A stretch of DNA of 64,000 bases from contig RCTD01000018.1 in the NCBI GenBank assembly GCA_014898415.1, positions 253,001 to 317,000 on the forward strand, written 5' to 3'. Below, piece by piece: positions 24,801-36,800 of the stretch. Position numbers and translations under genes: made by a program. Within the stretch, counting starts at the first letter, position 1, and each line of letters starts with the position of its first letter. Source of the DNA: Stromatinia cepivora (taxonomy: Eukaryota > Ascomycota > Leotiomycetes > Helotiales > Sclerotiniaceae). Below the pieces are notes generated by a model, which did not search any database, was not told the DNA's origin, and was given only the letters and a program-made list of their open reading frames with translations.

Positions 24801-25966
24801 ATGGTATAAAATGTACAGAACTTCGTCCACACCCCTCCTTCATTCCGTTTTTTGATGGTTCATCTACGCAATACTGACTCTATCTTGCTAACACGGCTTA
24901 CTCAAATCCCTAGATCCATTTTGCCTCCGAAATACGACCATACTTCACTCCAAATCGGAAGACAGAGCCGTGTTTTGATCATTCTCTCCCCGATCTTGAC
25001 AAAAATCCTTCAATCTTTCCCTTTTCGAACTTGAAAAGCCACGCGCCTCTCCCATTAAAGGCTCAGCAATACACTAAATCCGTCATCAAGGTCCTCTTAA
25101 TCTTGGCTAACTCGAAAACTTAAAGATAGTCTTCGAAACAAAAGGTTTCTCGACCCTCGGATCACGTTTACTTTTAAATAAACACTACAAAAACGCTGGA
25201 ACTGCTTCTAAGCCATAGTTTTAACGGTTTTCTATCTCAAATAGAAGCTTTTAACATACTTGAGGCTTCCTTCAACCTTTTTGTTACTCTTATTACCTTC
25301 AACAACTACATCTCCTCTCGTTTGCCGTTCTTTCAACCCAATTCTGAGTGATCTTCGACCCAAATTAGGGAAAATACCGACGCTTGAAGCTACTTTGAGC
25401 CTTCTGGACAAACAAATTCTCTCTTGGTATATCCAAAAAGCTGCCTGCATAGAAGAAGCTTTCCAGGACCCAGTAAGTTCCTCATCTTTCTTACCACCCA
25501 CAAAATCACAAGTTTACCTCACTTGAGCCTCTTGCTAATCGATCTTCCCCACCAGAACAGTCGACCACACACCACCAATCATCCACAGTGCGCCTCACAC
25601 GACAACGATCTCCCGACACCACAGCTAGACGGTTAATCTCCGACCTCTACACTTCAATAAGTCGTACCTTGCCAATTTTTAGCACCAAGAGGACTCCTAG
25701 AATTACTTCGGGTAGTTAACCCTCGCTTATTCAGAAGGTATGATCTACCTTAAAGTCTTTCCAGACCATTTCGTCACCAGTTTTGCTGATAATACGATAG
25801 CTAACTGATAATTTGACAGCCTCATACTTCTCCGGTGCTCCGAAGAACTCGACTCACATATAGCTTTCCTTGCCCTCGAACCCAGGCCACAACCCCACGA
25901 TAAGACTCTCTTACCTTAATCATATTCTGCAACGCCTATTCCTGTCAGAGTCAGCAATACTACAAG
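21828..25966. other. Gene-poor intergenic stretch upstream of the Myb-like gene
   Basis: 4.1 kb in which no frame shows a family motif or convincing splice pattern. The 3' UTR of the Irc6-like gene occupies the first part. From about 24,200 to 25,960 the + strand is pyrimidine-rich with many CTT/CCT runs, as expected for the promoter and leader of the gene starting at 25,967. No tRNA-like B box or transposon end was recognised. Composition is ordinary, so this is not part of the RIP block. Confidence 0.6.
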
Positions 25967-27106
25967 ATGGGAGGCAAATTCTGGTCTAAAGAAGAACAGG
26001 CATATTTTGAGTACGAAATTATGCCTATGTCTCGCTTCAATGGACCTAACGGTTCGTATAATCCGAACATAGGTAAGTCCTGGGCAGAGCTTGCAGTTAA
26101 GATGCACAAAGACATGGGTAATGAAGGCCTGGCCCGTAGAATATACACGGGGAATATGCTTTATGAGCATTGGTACCAGACTGTCAGGAAAGTTTGGGGA
26201 GATATTCGCGCCAGGAACGCCAGAGCCAGTGCCAGAGCTGGTGGGCGTGGTGCTGCTAGACAGCCACGAACAACCCGTAGCAAAAAGGCTAAACAGAGGG
26301 CTAATAATACACCTCCTCCGTCATTAGTTCCACAGGAGTCCAACCGCCGCCCAGTTCTTCCTACAGAGCCACGAAATGAAGCTGTTTCTCCTCAAAATAA
26401 CACGGAATCTCCACGCTACCCCCCAAACAATCCTCCGATGGGAGAAGTCTCTGCTTCCGGAAGCTCTTTCAGACCATTTCAAGGCCCAAATATGGCTCAA
26501 AGACGCTATCCTGGTTCTGCAGTAGCTTCGGTCCCATCAACAAACCGTCGATTTCACCCATATGGAGTCCCTAATAGACCATATTTAACCCATGCTGAGG
26601 GCGCAGCATTGTACCATCAGCAACATCTTTCTGGGCGCCCTGAGCGTCAAAGTTTCCGTTTCTCTCGTGAGCAAGAAGCTCGCAGAAACCCTGCTGCCGC
26701 CACAGCCTTTCACCAATCCTTAGCACGCCAAGAACGCCAGGCTATTGTTATCAGAGAGCCTACTCCTGAGGACGATGGACACAGCCTCTTTATCCAACAA
26801 TCTCAGTCCGATTTCAACCGCAGACTTCCCACACCGCGCCCTAATACAGAGCTAGACGCGGCCCGTACCATGGCGATGTTTCGTTCTCAAGAGATGAATA
26901 CACTACATGGTATCCCTTTGAATAGACGTCAGAATTCCGCAGCCCGCCGTTCTTTGTACCAGGTTCGCCCCTATGAATATGAGTCCCAAAGACATGGTAC
27001 ATTTCCAGGACCCCATCTCGCACCAATCATCTCTCGTCATAATACACCACGCCAAGGCCAAAGCCAGGATCAATTGGACCAATTGGAGGAAAATAACGAG
27101 GAATAG
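25967..27106 (+). CDS. Fungal Myb/SANT-like domain protein of unknown function
   Basis: Single exon, 379 aa. Residues about 1-80 form a Myb/SANT-like unit beginning GGKFWSKEEQAYFEYEIMP and containing spaced aromatics (GKSWAELAVKM, HWYQTVRKVWGD). This arrangement occurs in a large family of uncharacterised proteins of filamentous fungi. A basic Ala/Arg stretch follows (residues about 80-112, ending SKKAKQR) that could be a nuclear localisation or DNA-contact region. The rest is Pro/Arg/Gln-rich and probably disordered, ending in an acidic tail. The start is the first Met and places the domain at the very N-terminus, as in the family. It is the last gene before the AT-rich block, whose edge lies about 0.5 kb downstream, yet its own sequence shows no RIP-like stops. 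Whether it is expressed, and what it binds, cannot be told from the sequence. Confidence 0.75.
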   Translation: MGGKFWSKEEQAYFEYEIMPMSRFNGPNGSYNPNIGKSWAELAVKMHKDMGNEGLARRIYTGNMLYEHWYQTVRKVWGDIRARNARASARAGGRGAARQPRTTRSKKAKQRANNTPPPSLVPQESNRRPVLPTEPRNEAVSPQNNTESPRYPPNNPPMGEVSASGSSFRPFQGPNMAQRRYPGSAVASVPSTNRRFHPYGVPNRPYLTHAEGAALYHQQHLSGRPERQSFRFSREQEARRNPAAATAFHQSLARQERQAIVIREPTPEDDGHSLFIQQSQSDFNRRLPTPRPNTELDAARTMAMFRSQEMNTLHGIPLNRRQNSAARRSLYQVRPYEYESQRHGTFPGPHLAPIISRHNTPRQGQSQDQLDQLEENNEE

Positions 27107-27720
27107 GAGAAGTAAAGAGATTACGAGGTGATGCAGGCTAGTTTGGGGGTTATTTGTGCTACTTTTACATTGAAATTGGGTTATTTGAGTAGTCTTCTGG
27201 GCTTTTGGAGGTCACTAGTCGTTTTTTAGGCGTTTTTCCTATACGTTTCGAAGGAATAAAGAGAGCTGTGAGGCTTTTTCTAGATAGATACCCATGATGA
27301 AATACATTTGCGTTGCTTTCTTTAAGAATGTTCTACTATGATTTCATGATGATTTTGACCAAAATGAACATTTGTAGGCCTCTAGAACTTAGGTCACCGA
27401 TGTTTTGTTCAAGTACGATGATTTGAGGGGTTGCAGGACGTCCAGTGTGCCTTAAACGCTCGTTTACTTGGTCAATTTGCTCTATTTTGTATCCAAATAG
27501 TTTCCATTTCATCAAAATGAAGGGGAAATGATTCTGATCTTCATCAAATAAACCAAAAATGAACATGAGATGAAGTCATTTTGTCACCGGTGAGTCCCAA
27601 ATAGATGTTTAGTTAATTAAATTTGAGTGTCAAATGAAGTCTTTGTGAGAATTCGTTATTAAATCACTTAATAATATTAACCGAACCTATGATTATATTT
27701 ATTGGAGGTTAAGTCAACTA
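27107..27720. other. 3' flank of the Myb-like gene grading into AT-rich DNA
   Basis: No gene seen. AT content rises clearly from about 27,600 onward. A 76-codon minus-strand frame at 27,336-27,566 has no recognisable feature. Confidence 0.6.
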
Positions 27721-27755
27721 CCCCACTTTTCGCCCACCCCTCTTTTCGCTTACCT
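27721..27755. repeat. Pyrimidine motif resembling a transposon end, unpaired
   Basis: Two near-identical units (CCCCACTTTTCGC, then CCCCTCTTTTCGC) stand at the left edge of the AT-rich block. Such motifs are common in terminal repeats of pogo/Fot1-like elements, but no inverted partner was found in the window. Confidence 0.3.
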
Positions 27756-28120
27756 CAAAAAAACATATCATTTTAAGTTATTACCCTTATTAAATCTTTA
27801 ATAATTCAATAACATTTTAATCAATTGATCTGAAATTTTAATATATCATTATTTATAATATAAATAATGATTATACTAAAAACGATATTATTATAGTATT
27901 TAATATAATTTATATTCTTTAATATAAAATTCATAAATCATTATGAATCTTCGAATATTATATTCGAATTCATATAATACTATTAATACTACAATTATAT
28001 AATTTGTACTACGATCATATGATATTATTCGTACTACGATCGAAATCATCGATACAGGGGTATTCAAATAAAGAAATCTAATTAGTTGAATATCAGGGGT
28101 ATTCGAATAAAGAACCTTTA

Positions 28121-28283
28121 TGTTAACAAGTCATATTGAGTGGATGGAAAAGCATTATTTTTATAAGGTTATCTGGCTAGAAGCTATTATACAGGTTGTG
28201 TGATTCGGTAGAATCACGTGCAGGCTAATCCCATTATAGTATAGTCCCATGCTTAGATATACGGTATGATCCAAAATCCAACA
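28121..28283. mobile_element. 163 bp solo LTR
   Basis: Ends are TGTT...AACA. It is flanked by a perfect 5 bp duplication CTTTA (28,116-28,120 and 28,284-28,288). The uninterrupted copy of repeat X at about 50,770 shows the empty site. A second copy of this LTR, also 163 bp, is split by copia element B. Confidence 0.9.
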
Positions 28284-28484
28284 CTTTATGATATTAATCA
28301 AGATAATTGAAATGATGGATCTTTATTCAAATCGACAAATAAGAATAAGGTATTGATATATAAAAGAATTCGAAAAGAGCATATAGGAAGGCTATACCCT
28401 CAATATTAAAGGTTAAGAATCTGAATCCGAATATTATTCAGTATCATTAGTTATATACAATACAATACCCCTATACAACTCTAT

Positions 28485-30486
28485 TGTTATGTATACGGAC
28501 AACGTGATCGATTCGAGCCTTAGTCGGAATGCAGTATTCCCCGAATAGGCTAGATGAGCTCTCGGCCTGTATATATATAATTATGTAGTTCTACTTTTCG
28601 ATCTGTAGCTTTTAATTCTAAGAGATATTCAAGTTATTCGACTGTTGTGTTATATTATTAAAAGTTCCTTGAAATAAGAAATCGAATAATATATATATAT
28701 GTTTAAGTTTATACATATTCTGTAAATTCTAGATATATGCTTATATTTTTATTTATATGTATATATTTATAATACAATTTGTAAAATTGTTTTTCCTTTG
28801 TTAAAACCCTTTTTGAAAAAATCCTTTGTAGTTTTTTGAAGATATTTATATTTGGGCGGCGTTTTCTTCGATTTTATTTCATTTTTCAGTAATGGAATTA
28901 ATCAATTTTACAATCGATGAATTATAAATCGAAATAATATAACAATATAAAGAGATTACTTTCCTATACTCTTTATTCCTAACTCAACCAAACCTTACTC
29001 CAAAACTTTGCCTTTCTGATCCAGAAAAGTTTTGTGAGAATCACAGCAAAGAATCGGCTAATATTTGAATAACAATAGGTTTGGGTTTAGAATCAAAAAC
29101 TTTTCATTACTTTCTTTCTAATGGTATTGAAGAATTCCCCTCTATATAGATGAAAACTCTTCAAACTAGCGTACAATTCGGCCCGCTTTCGGCTAGCCCT
29201 AGTTTCGTAGTGGAGGTTCGTAACAAGTTTAATGGAAATATATAAAAGTCTAATATCTGACTTCCTTCAATTAAAACTAAATTTCAAATAGATGATATTA
29301 TAATCGGTAATTTCATTGTTCAATTTTATTATATTTACTTTAACTTTAAATCTCAAGTTCAAGCTATAGTATTGTTACAACTTTCGTTTGTCGATTAGGT
29401 CACTCCCCTTGATTACAATACAATCCTTGATCAATTTTCTAGAGTTTATAATAACCCTAATAAGGTTCAAAAAGCTAAAGATCATCTTTATATTTTGAAA
29501 CAAAGCATTGATTTGTTATATACCTGTATTGCAAAATTCGAAAGGACTTTATATAAAGCTTGTAGTCAAAATTGATCCGATTCGAATAAGATATCTACTT
29601 TCTGTAATAAACTTAATTCAACTTTATACAATCGATTTACTCAGTAATTCAGCTTATCCTATTTCTATCTTGAATTCATACAAATTATATAATAACTAAC
29701 TGCTCATTCGATCAATAGTTTTATTCCTAAAAGAATTACTAGCTTTACTCCTTATATATTGTAATGCTTTAATTCTCATTCTCAAAATCGTTCCAATCCA
29801 ACGAATATATCTGGTATCAATTATACTTTAAATGTACTCGATTCCGATCTCACCTTAGCATCATTATTAAAGGTATTCTTTTGATTTCAATAATTGAAAG
29901 TTCCCGAATTCATTCTATAAGAGTGAATTCGTTTTCGTAAAAAGAACAAATGTACAAAATGTAGATTCTTATATTATTGAATTCGTATTTGCTATTTGGA
30001 TTTATATAGTGGAATATATAATTCATTTGATTTAGCTAATCATTCTACACTAGTTACTTTGAACGATAATAATACAGATTCAGAATGGAATAAAGAAAGG
30101 ATGGAAAAGGAATTGAAGGCTTTAACATATTTGGAAAACGTAATTGATGGATGTACTTTTTCTGATCGAATAGAAGAAGCAATGGATGCCATTGAATTTA
30201 TATATTTGGTTGAATTGATGAATAAAATTAATGATTCGTAGTTGTGATTGTTTTCGGGTTCTTTTATATTATTCGTTTAAAGCGTTCGAAACAAACTTTT
30301 ATATAGGGGGGGATAGTATTATATATATATATAATATAATCGATTCGAGCCTTAGTCGGAATGCAGTATTCCCTGAATAAACTAAGTGAACTCTCGGCCT
30401 GTGTATATATAATCATATAATTCTACCTTTCGATCTGCAGCTTTTAATTCTAAGAGATACTCAAGTTATTCGGCCGTCGTGTCACA
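28485..30486 (+). mobile_element. Gag-only LTR retrotransposon, family 1 (2,002 bp)
   Basis: Two direct LTRs of 170 bp each (28,485-28,654 and 30,317-30,486), flanked by the perfect 5 bp duplication TCTAT (28,480-28,484; 30,487-30,491). The unoccupied repeat X copy at about 50,570 confirms the insertion point. A G-run polypurine tract (about 30,305-30,313) stands just before the 3' LTR, so the element reads on the + strand. Only gag lies between the LTRs; there is no room for pol. The 10 bases after the 5' LTR (TTATTAAAAG) are identical to those after the 5' LTR of family 2, suggesting the same primer-binding system. Confidence 0.92.
29160..30241 (+). pseudogene. gag of gag-only element, family 1 (RIP-damaged)
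   Basis: Reading frames across this span translate to a retrotransposon Gag. A stretch near 29,243-29,330 (LPSIKTKFQIDD, then VQFYYIYFNF) aligns with the family 2 Gag. A middle part contains DYNTILDQFSRVYNNPNKVQ. A CCHC zinc knuckle is at 29,951-29,992 with spacing C-x2-C-x4-(Y for H)-x4-C; its His and a following Trp codon are altered by transitions (Tyr, TGA). The last 82 codons (29,996-30,241) are uninterrupted, acidic, and end with a stop about 75 bp before the 3' LTR. Several stops upstream make it non-functional as it stands. Confidence 0.8.
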
Positions 30487-30808
30487 TCTATATTATTATT
30501 ATAATTTTATAATTGCTTATTCCATTATAGTCTCCGAGTCACTACTTCCAAATTATAAGGTTTATCACCTTCAAATACGTGACCTCCAACAAGAAGACTA
30601 GGAATATTTTATTTAGCACTTGAGATGAGAATACTCGAAAATTTTTGATCTAAGAAAAAAATGAATAAACTATTATTCGACACCTCTAGACGATTTCCTT
30701 AATTATAGAAATTAGATATAGAGATATTCTAAGATTAGATATAGATATATTCGACTAACTCGCCTAATTCTTCATTTTTAAATACTTCCGACGTACTAAA
30801 TAAGGTTT

Positions 30809-33800
30809 TATCACGGGATAGTATGATTACAGAGCACTTTCAGGGATCGGGGAATAGGTGGTACACGTGATTGGTAGAGTAAAAGAATTGAATGACTTGC
30901 CCTTGATTATATAAATCAAGAGCTGTATATATAGAACAAATGAATAATTATCTAGCCGATATATACCTTAATTAGACTAGATCTTTGTTTATTAATATAT
31001 TAGAATCACCTTATCAATTGATGGATTGATAAGGGTTAATAGATCCTTCATTCCGATTGAAAAGTATACACTTTGATTTTTTATAAGATATAGGGGATTG
31101 CAAGACTTTCTGTGATATACCCTTTAGATCGGAAGGCAATCTGAAATAAATGGAAAGGTATAGAAAATAGTAATTCATATAATTCATGAATGAATATATA
31201 AGGCGATTATAAGTAGATATCAATTAAGGATTGGTGTAATATATAAACCTGAAATGATCTTGATATCTTTAGAATAAAGAAGAATTTAAGTATATATAAA
31301 TCGCAAATTTCTTTTGGTTTTCGGTTTGTTACTTGTAATATTCTTCAAAATCAAGATTTTGAACAATAAAAAGAAAGTTTTCCGTCGGAAGAATACAAAT
31401 GAATGATCAATCCTGCAACGTAACAATTGAGAATGTATATAATTGCTAAACTACAATATATTGATTGTAATGGCGAAGTAAAATGAGTGAATTTTTTAAA
31501 GGTATATAGATCTTCTTTTTGCATTTTTGTTTTTGTTTTAATCAAATTCTTATTGATCATTATTATACCTAAGATTTCGAGGTCTAAGAAGACTAAACAA
31601 ACGAATTTCAATTGTATTAGGCAAACAGCGATTGAGAAGAAAGTTTTGAAAAAATCGAATGCGAAAAAAGATCCTAGTATTTTTTTAAAGGATCAATAAA
31701 TCGAACAAAAAGAATTAATAAATCCAGTATAAATAACAAACCAAGATATCGATCTCTGAAAACATAATTTAACTAAATCTGCTCCTAGAATAATATACAA
31801 TTATCTATTTCAGAAATTGCTCCCCCTTATCGAAGGAATTGTTGTTTATTATAATCAATTACCAATTATAGATTCAAATAGTAATTTGAAGATAGATTTC
31901 ATTCTTAAATCCTATCATATAATTGAAAGGTTTTATTAATTTTATATTTATAATTATCGAAACAAAGATCATTTGATGAAGAAAAGAAAAGAGGAAATAT
32001 TTCTTTATCTGATAATAACAATCTATTTGATCCTTCGACATCGGATTTTTCGGATAATAAATCAAATGAAAAAAAGAGAGAAAAAAGATCATCGAAAATT
32101 GTTGGTTTTCCAGCCAAAACAAAAGATAAAAGAAATTGTAAAAAAAGAAACAATCATTTATACATTCAATATATAAAGTCATTGATCGCTGAAAGATATA
32201 ATTTCCATGATGAATACTTTGTTGATTCTTCCAAATCGAATAATCATCGGTATTGGAATTATGGTATTCATCTATATACTCCCTTACTGGTTTTCTTTTA
32301 TCCTTTAATAAATTACTATATCACTATTTATCAACAAAATTCGAAAATAAGTTCTTCATTTACCCTTTATCTTTATAATATATTGATCATTGATTATATA
32401 ATCCAAGTAGGAATACAGAATTGCGATAAAGATGATATTAAAGATCGAAAAGAAAAGAGAAATTGTTTTTTCATTAATACATTGTTATTCTCTTTCTTTT
32501 TACTATATTGCTTATCGAAGTCCTCGAAAAACTGAACAGAAAAAGTATATTATAATTTTAGAGAACAATAATAAAGATAAGAAAAAAAGAATGATAAAGA
32601 AAAAGAAAAGAAAAGAGCAGATGGTATATCTAAAGAAAAGGGAAAGAAGGGATAATCCCTTAGTTTCTGTGGTATTGATAATATCAATAATTTCGATTGT
32701 TCCAATTATTCTTCGTTTTTTGATTGTTGTAGATAATCTAGAGATTCTTTTATTTGAACTTCAAATTATTGAGTTTAAAAAGAAGCTTATCTTTTTTCGA
32801 GGATAGGAAAATAAAGAGTAAAGAAATGATCGATTTTGATTGTTCTTTATTTCCCAATAAATATAGAGTATACAAATTGGAATATATTATAGAAAAGTAT
32901 AATAGTCTGGGATACTAAATAGAACTTATTTTATCTATACCAAAAAAAAGAAATACAAACTTCAGATTGTCGTTATTCAAGCTTTATAATCATCGTTATT
33001 CAAATTCTATAATTGTTGTTATTCAAACTTTATAATCATCATTACTCAAGCTTTATGATCATCGTTATTTAAACTTTATAATCCTATTGTTTATATTTTG
33101 TAGATTAAGGAAGGATCGGAAATATTCGAACTTTTGTTTTATAAGGTTTTTGATGAACCTGTCAACAGTTATATTGATGATCAGTAGATAGATTATATAA
33201 AAGTTCTCTTTTGAATATTCTTAATATAATTATATATTTTGGATATCGATATAATATAATTTTATAATGATCCATTCGTTCTCATTAACCATCAATCTAA
33301 TCGTTTATTGATTATCGCAGAAAATCATTATAAACTCTTTCATTGCTAAATCGATCTCTTTTAAAAAATATAAGATTGTTATAATTTCTTTTGATATATA
33401 CTCAACTTTGAGAAACTCTGTTTCGGTAATCAAGGTAATCATAGTATTTTGCTTGAATACTTTTTATATGATTAAATTATCAAAAAGAGATATAATATAT
33501 CCTTAAAATGATCAACAAATATCTAGATCATTCGCAAAAGAAGTATCTAAAAAAACAAAAAGTTGTGGTATTTGATCATCATTATATTGGATTGCGAAAT
33601 ACTTTGTATTTCATAGATATTATAAATAATGATCGATAGTTTTTATATAATTGCTCGATAGATTGATCAAATAATGATTCAATTGCGAAATAACGAATAA
33701 TACATCCGTTTTTATAATGATTGTAATATATAATATTAAACCCACTTTCTTTTGATATATTTTTATAATATATACAAAAACTTGATTCTGATTTTTCCGA

Positions 33801-36800
33801 AATACTATTATCGGAAGTGATATACTTACTATTTCATTTGTTGTTTTGAATTTCTTAATAATCTTTTTAATATATATATTATAAACTAATCACAACTTTT
33901 TTTTGGATTAATTACAGAGTATATATATACCCAAAAATTATTTAATATTTCCTAGGTCTTGTAATTTATATACAGCTTTGATTCCCTTGATGATTTTTAT
34001 AACAATTGATTCGTTTTTTTTATAATAAATAATCTGAATATCGTTTACAAAGAAAAGAATCATAATAATATACTCTAGATTAATATATAAATATAATTCC
34101 TCCTTACATTATATTAATCCTAGTTTCTCAAACATCCAAATGAAATCCTTAAACTATATAATTGGGGAATCTTGTAAACTATACAAAATTTGATCGATTA
34201 TAACATTTTTGTTTAGGATTTTATATCTATTAGATAAATAATATATAATTGGGGTATCAAAAGAATTATATAGAGTATTGACGAAAGTGTTGATTATATT
34301 GTATTGCTTTGTTTCGAAATTGTATTTAATGATAATTATTATTACGATTCGGAATAATCGGTTTGCTAATATAATAGTATAAATAATCTCAATAATATTC
34401 TTAATCTGAAGATCTCCTTGTATTATTAAATATAAGTGGCAACGAATAATTAAATCTTGATTATTACATTTATATATAAACACCTATTAAAAAAGGATCG
34501 GTTTTATAGGTTTCGATCCAGAATCGATTTTATATTAGGTTTTCCTAATCTTAAGGTTATTAACCTTAAAATTGCAATCCTGTTTGAATTAATATTCTAT
34601 TTGATGATCTTTTAATTGGTAATAAAAACAAGGTAATTTTGGAACTGCAAATATATGAATTCAAGGAAATAGTATTGTTTGTAATCCATTGATCGTAGAC
34701 CAAATGGAAAGTAATGATGGTTTTGTTTCAATTCCAATAATGATTATATTGTGAATTATTATAAATTGAGAATATTCCTTTATATCGTTTATTCTTTACT
34801 GATCAGATCAGAATGTAGAATGAAAATTATTTAAACGGAGTAATTCTATTGAATCTGTTTTTTGAAATATAATAATTTTTATATAAGATTCAGTATTAGG
34901 ATTGCTTCTTTAATGATATTATTATATATATAATTGCCTTTGTATATATACTGATTGCTTTGGGATACAAGAATCAGATGATTCCCAGAAAAAAAGTGAT
35001 TCCGAATAATAATTGTATAATTGAAATTCAAACGGATTGATCTGAACCCTGAGTATTTCAATTCTTATAATATAAGCTTTTTTAAATATCTATTCGAAAT
35101 TATAAGTTTACGAATCCTTTATGAATTGATCAAATAAATATATAAAACACAGTAATCTTTGTAATAACTGGATTTCCTTTATAGAATACTCTGATTGATC
35201 ATTCCAGTATATATACTTCCTTTTAGAATATTGAGATTGATTAATTGGAATAATCTCTAAATTATTTTTATATATATTACAAAGAACTTTAATAGTATGA
35301 TTAATAAACTTATACTCTATATTCTCTATATTAATATATTCGATAAAAGCGGAATCCATATTATTATTATAGACATCTTTTTAAACAATATTAATATTTT
35401 TATCTATAAGATATAATTACTTTTCAATGAAAGAGTCAACTTCTTCAGTTTCTTTAATAGAAGGATTGATTAATGCTTATATATTTTTATTATATATTTT
35501 ATCTTTATTATTTGAAAGATTAAATGAATTGAATAATCCTAGATCGATTTTTTTATTTCTATTATCACCCTTTAAATCTATATTTATTTTTAAAATCAAT
35601 TTATTTATAAATAATAGATCTGAAATACATTTGATAAATGAATCAAAAGCTTTTCGATCTATAAAAATAGATAGATGAATAAAGTTCTTATAATTATCCT
35701 CGTTTTGAATAATCGTCCTATCTATTTCGATATAATCTTATAAATCAAGGATTTTAATAAGTTGTTTAAACTTTTTTATAATATGAATATCGATCATTCG
35801 ATTGATGGAATCTATATGATAAATGAATTCTTTATTGAACATTATGTTTCGAATAATAATAACTTTATCGAACTTGGATATTTATATACGGTAGATCAGT
35901 GTGCTTGGGATATAGTCTATTAAATACTCAATATATATTCGAGGATTGGTTTTATATTATTTCCTATTAATTCCAATTTCTTTATTCTTATTCAAAAGGT
36001 AAGTTCGATATTTATATTTATAAATTCCATTCCAATTGGGATAAAGATCGTTAGATATTTTCTTTACAAATAAAGAATTATTTTTACAAAGATAATTACA
36101 GAATCATATATCGAATACCTTATTAGACGATTTGAAGGATTTGGCCTTCAAAGGATTTATATTATATAGATAAATAATAGTTTGTATCATTTCCATCTAC
36201 AATTTGTCTGATAAACTTATTGTGATCTATATTTTTATTTGTTTTGTGATTATTTTTTATTTTGTATATTCTGATTTTCTATTAGGTTTATATATATAAA
36301 ATAGGGATAACTCGAGTTCGATGCTTTCTTACTTGATCCATTTCTTAAATAACATTATTTCTATGATTCCAATAATAGATATATCATTATTCTGTTTGAT
36401 TATTATAATCATTAAATTATATTTACAATAAACCTAAACTACAAAGTTTTGGATAATTGCAAATACTTTATTGTATATTTTGTAATAAATTAAATATAAA
36501 AAGATTTTGTCATAATATATTTTTTTGATCAATAGAAACTATAATATATTATTATATCCTTTATCGAAATCAAAAAAATCTTATTGGATTTTGTAGAAGG
36601 GTTGAGGTGATTAATGATCATTTGAAATGTAAGAAATGATTTGCTTTGTATAAATGCAAATACAATTGATACAATTAAAATGAATGATATCTTTTATTTT
36701 GATGTTTTATATTATAAATACTAAATATTCAAGAATTTCCTTTTTTAAATACCCGGAGCGTTTATACCATATTTCATTCATATTTTCTTTTGAAAAAGAT

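Larger units (their letters stand above)
28000..30589 (+). repeat. Repeat family X, copy 1 (interrupted by two LTR insertions)
   Basis: The host parts are about 28,000-28,120, 28,284-28,484 and 30,487-30,589. The same sequence, uninterrupted and inverted, is found at 50,474-50,840, and a shorter direct copy at 51,690-51,838. Copy 1 is split by a solo LTR and by a gag-only LTR element. Class unknown; no coding capacity recognised. Confidence 0.8.

Noticed and set aside
31874..32182. 102-codon sense-strand (minus) frame in copia copy A opposite the antisense ORF
   Set aside because: Shorter than the antisense frame. The equivalent sense frame in copy B (40,663-40,881) is only 72 codons, so the antisense reading is favoured, though not proven.
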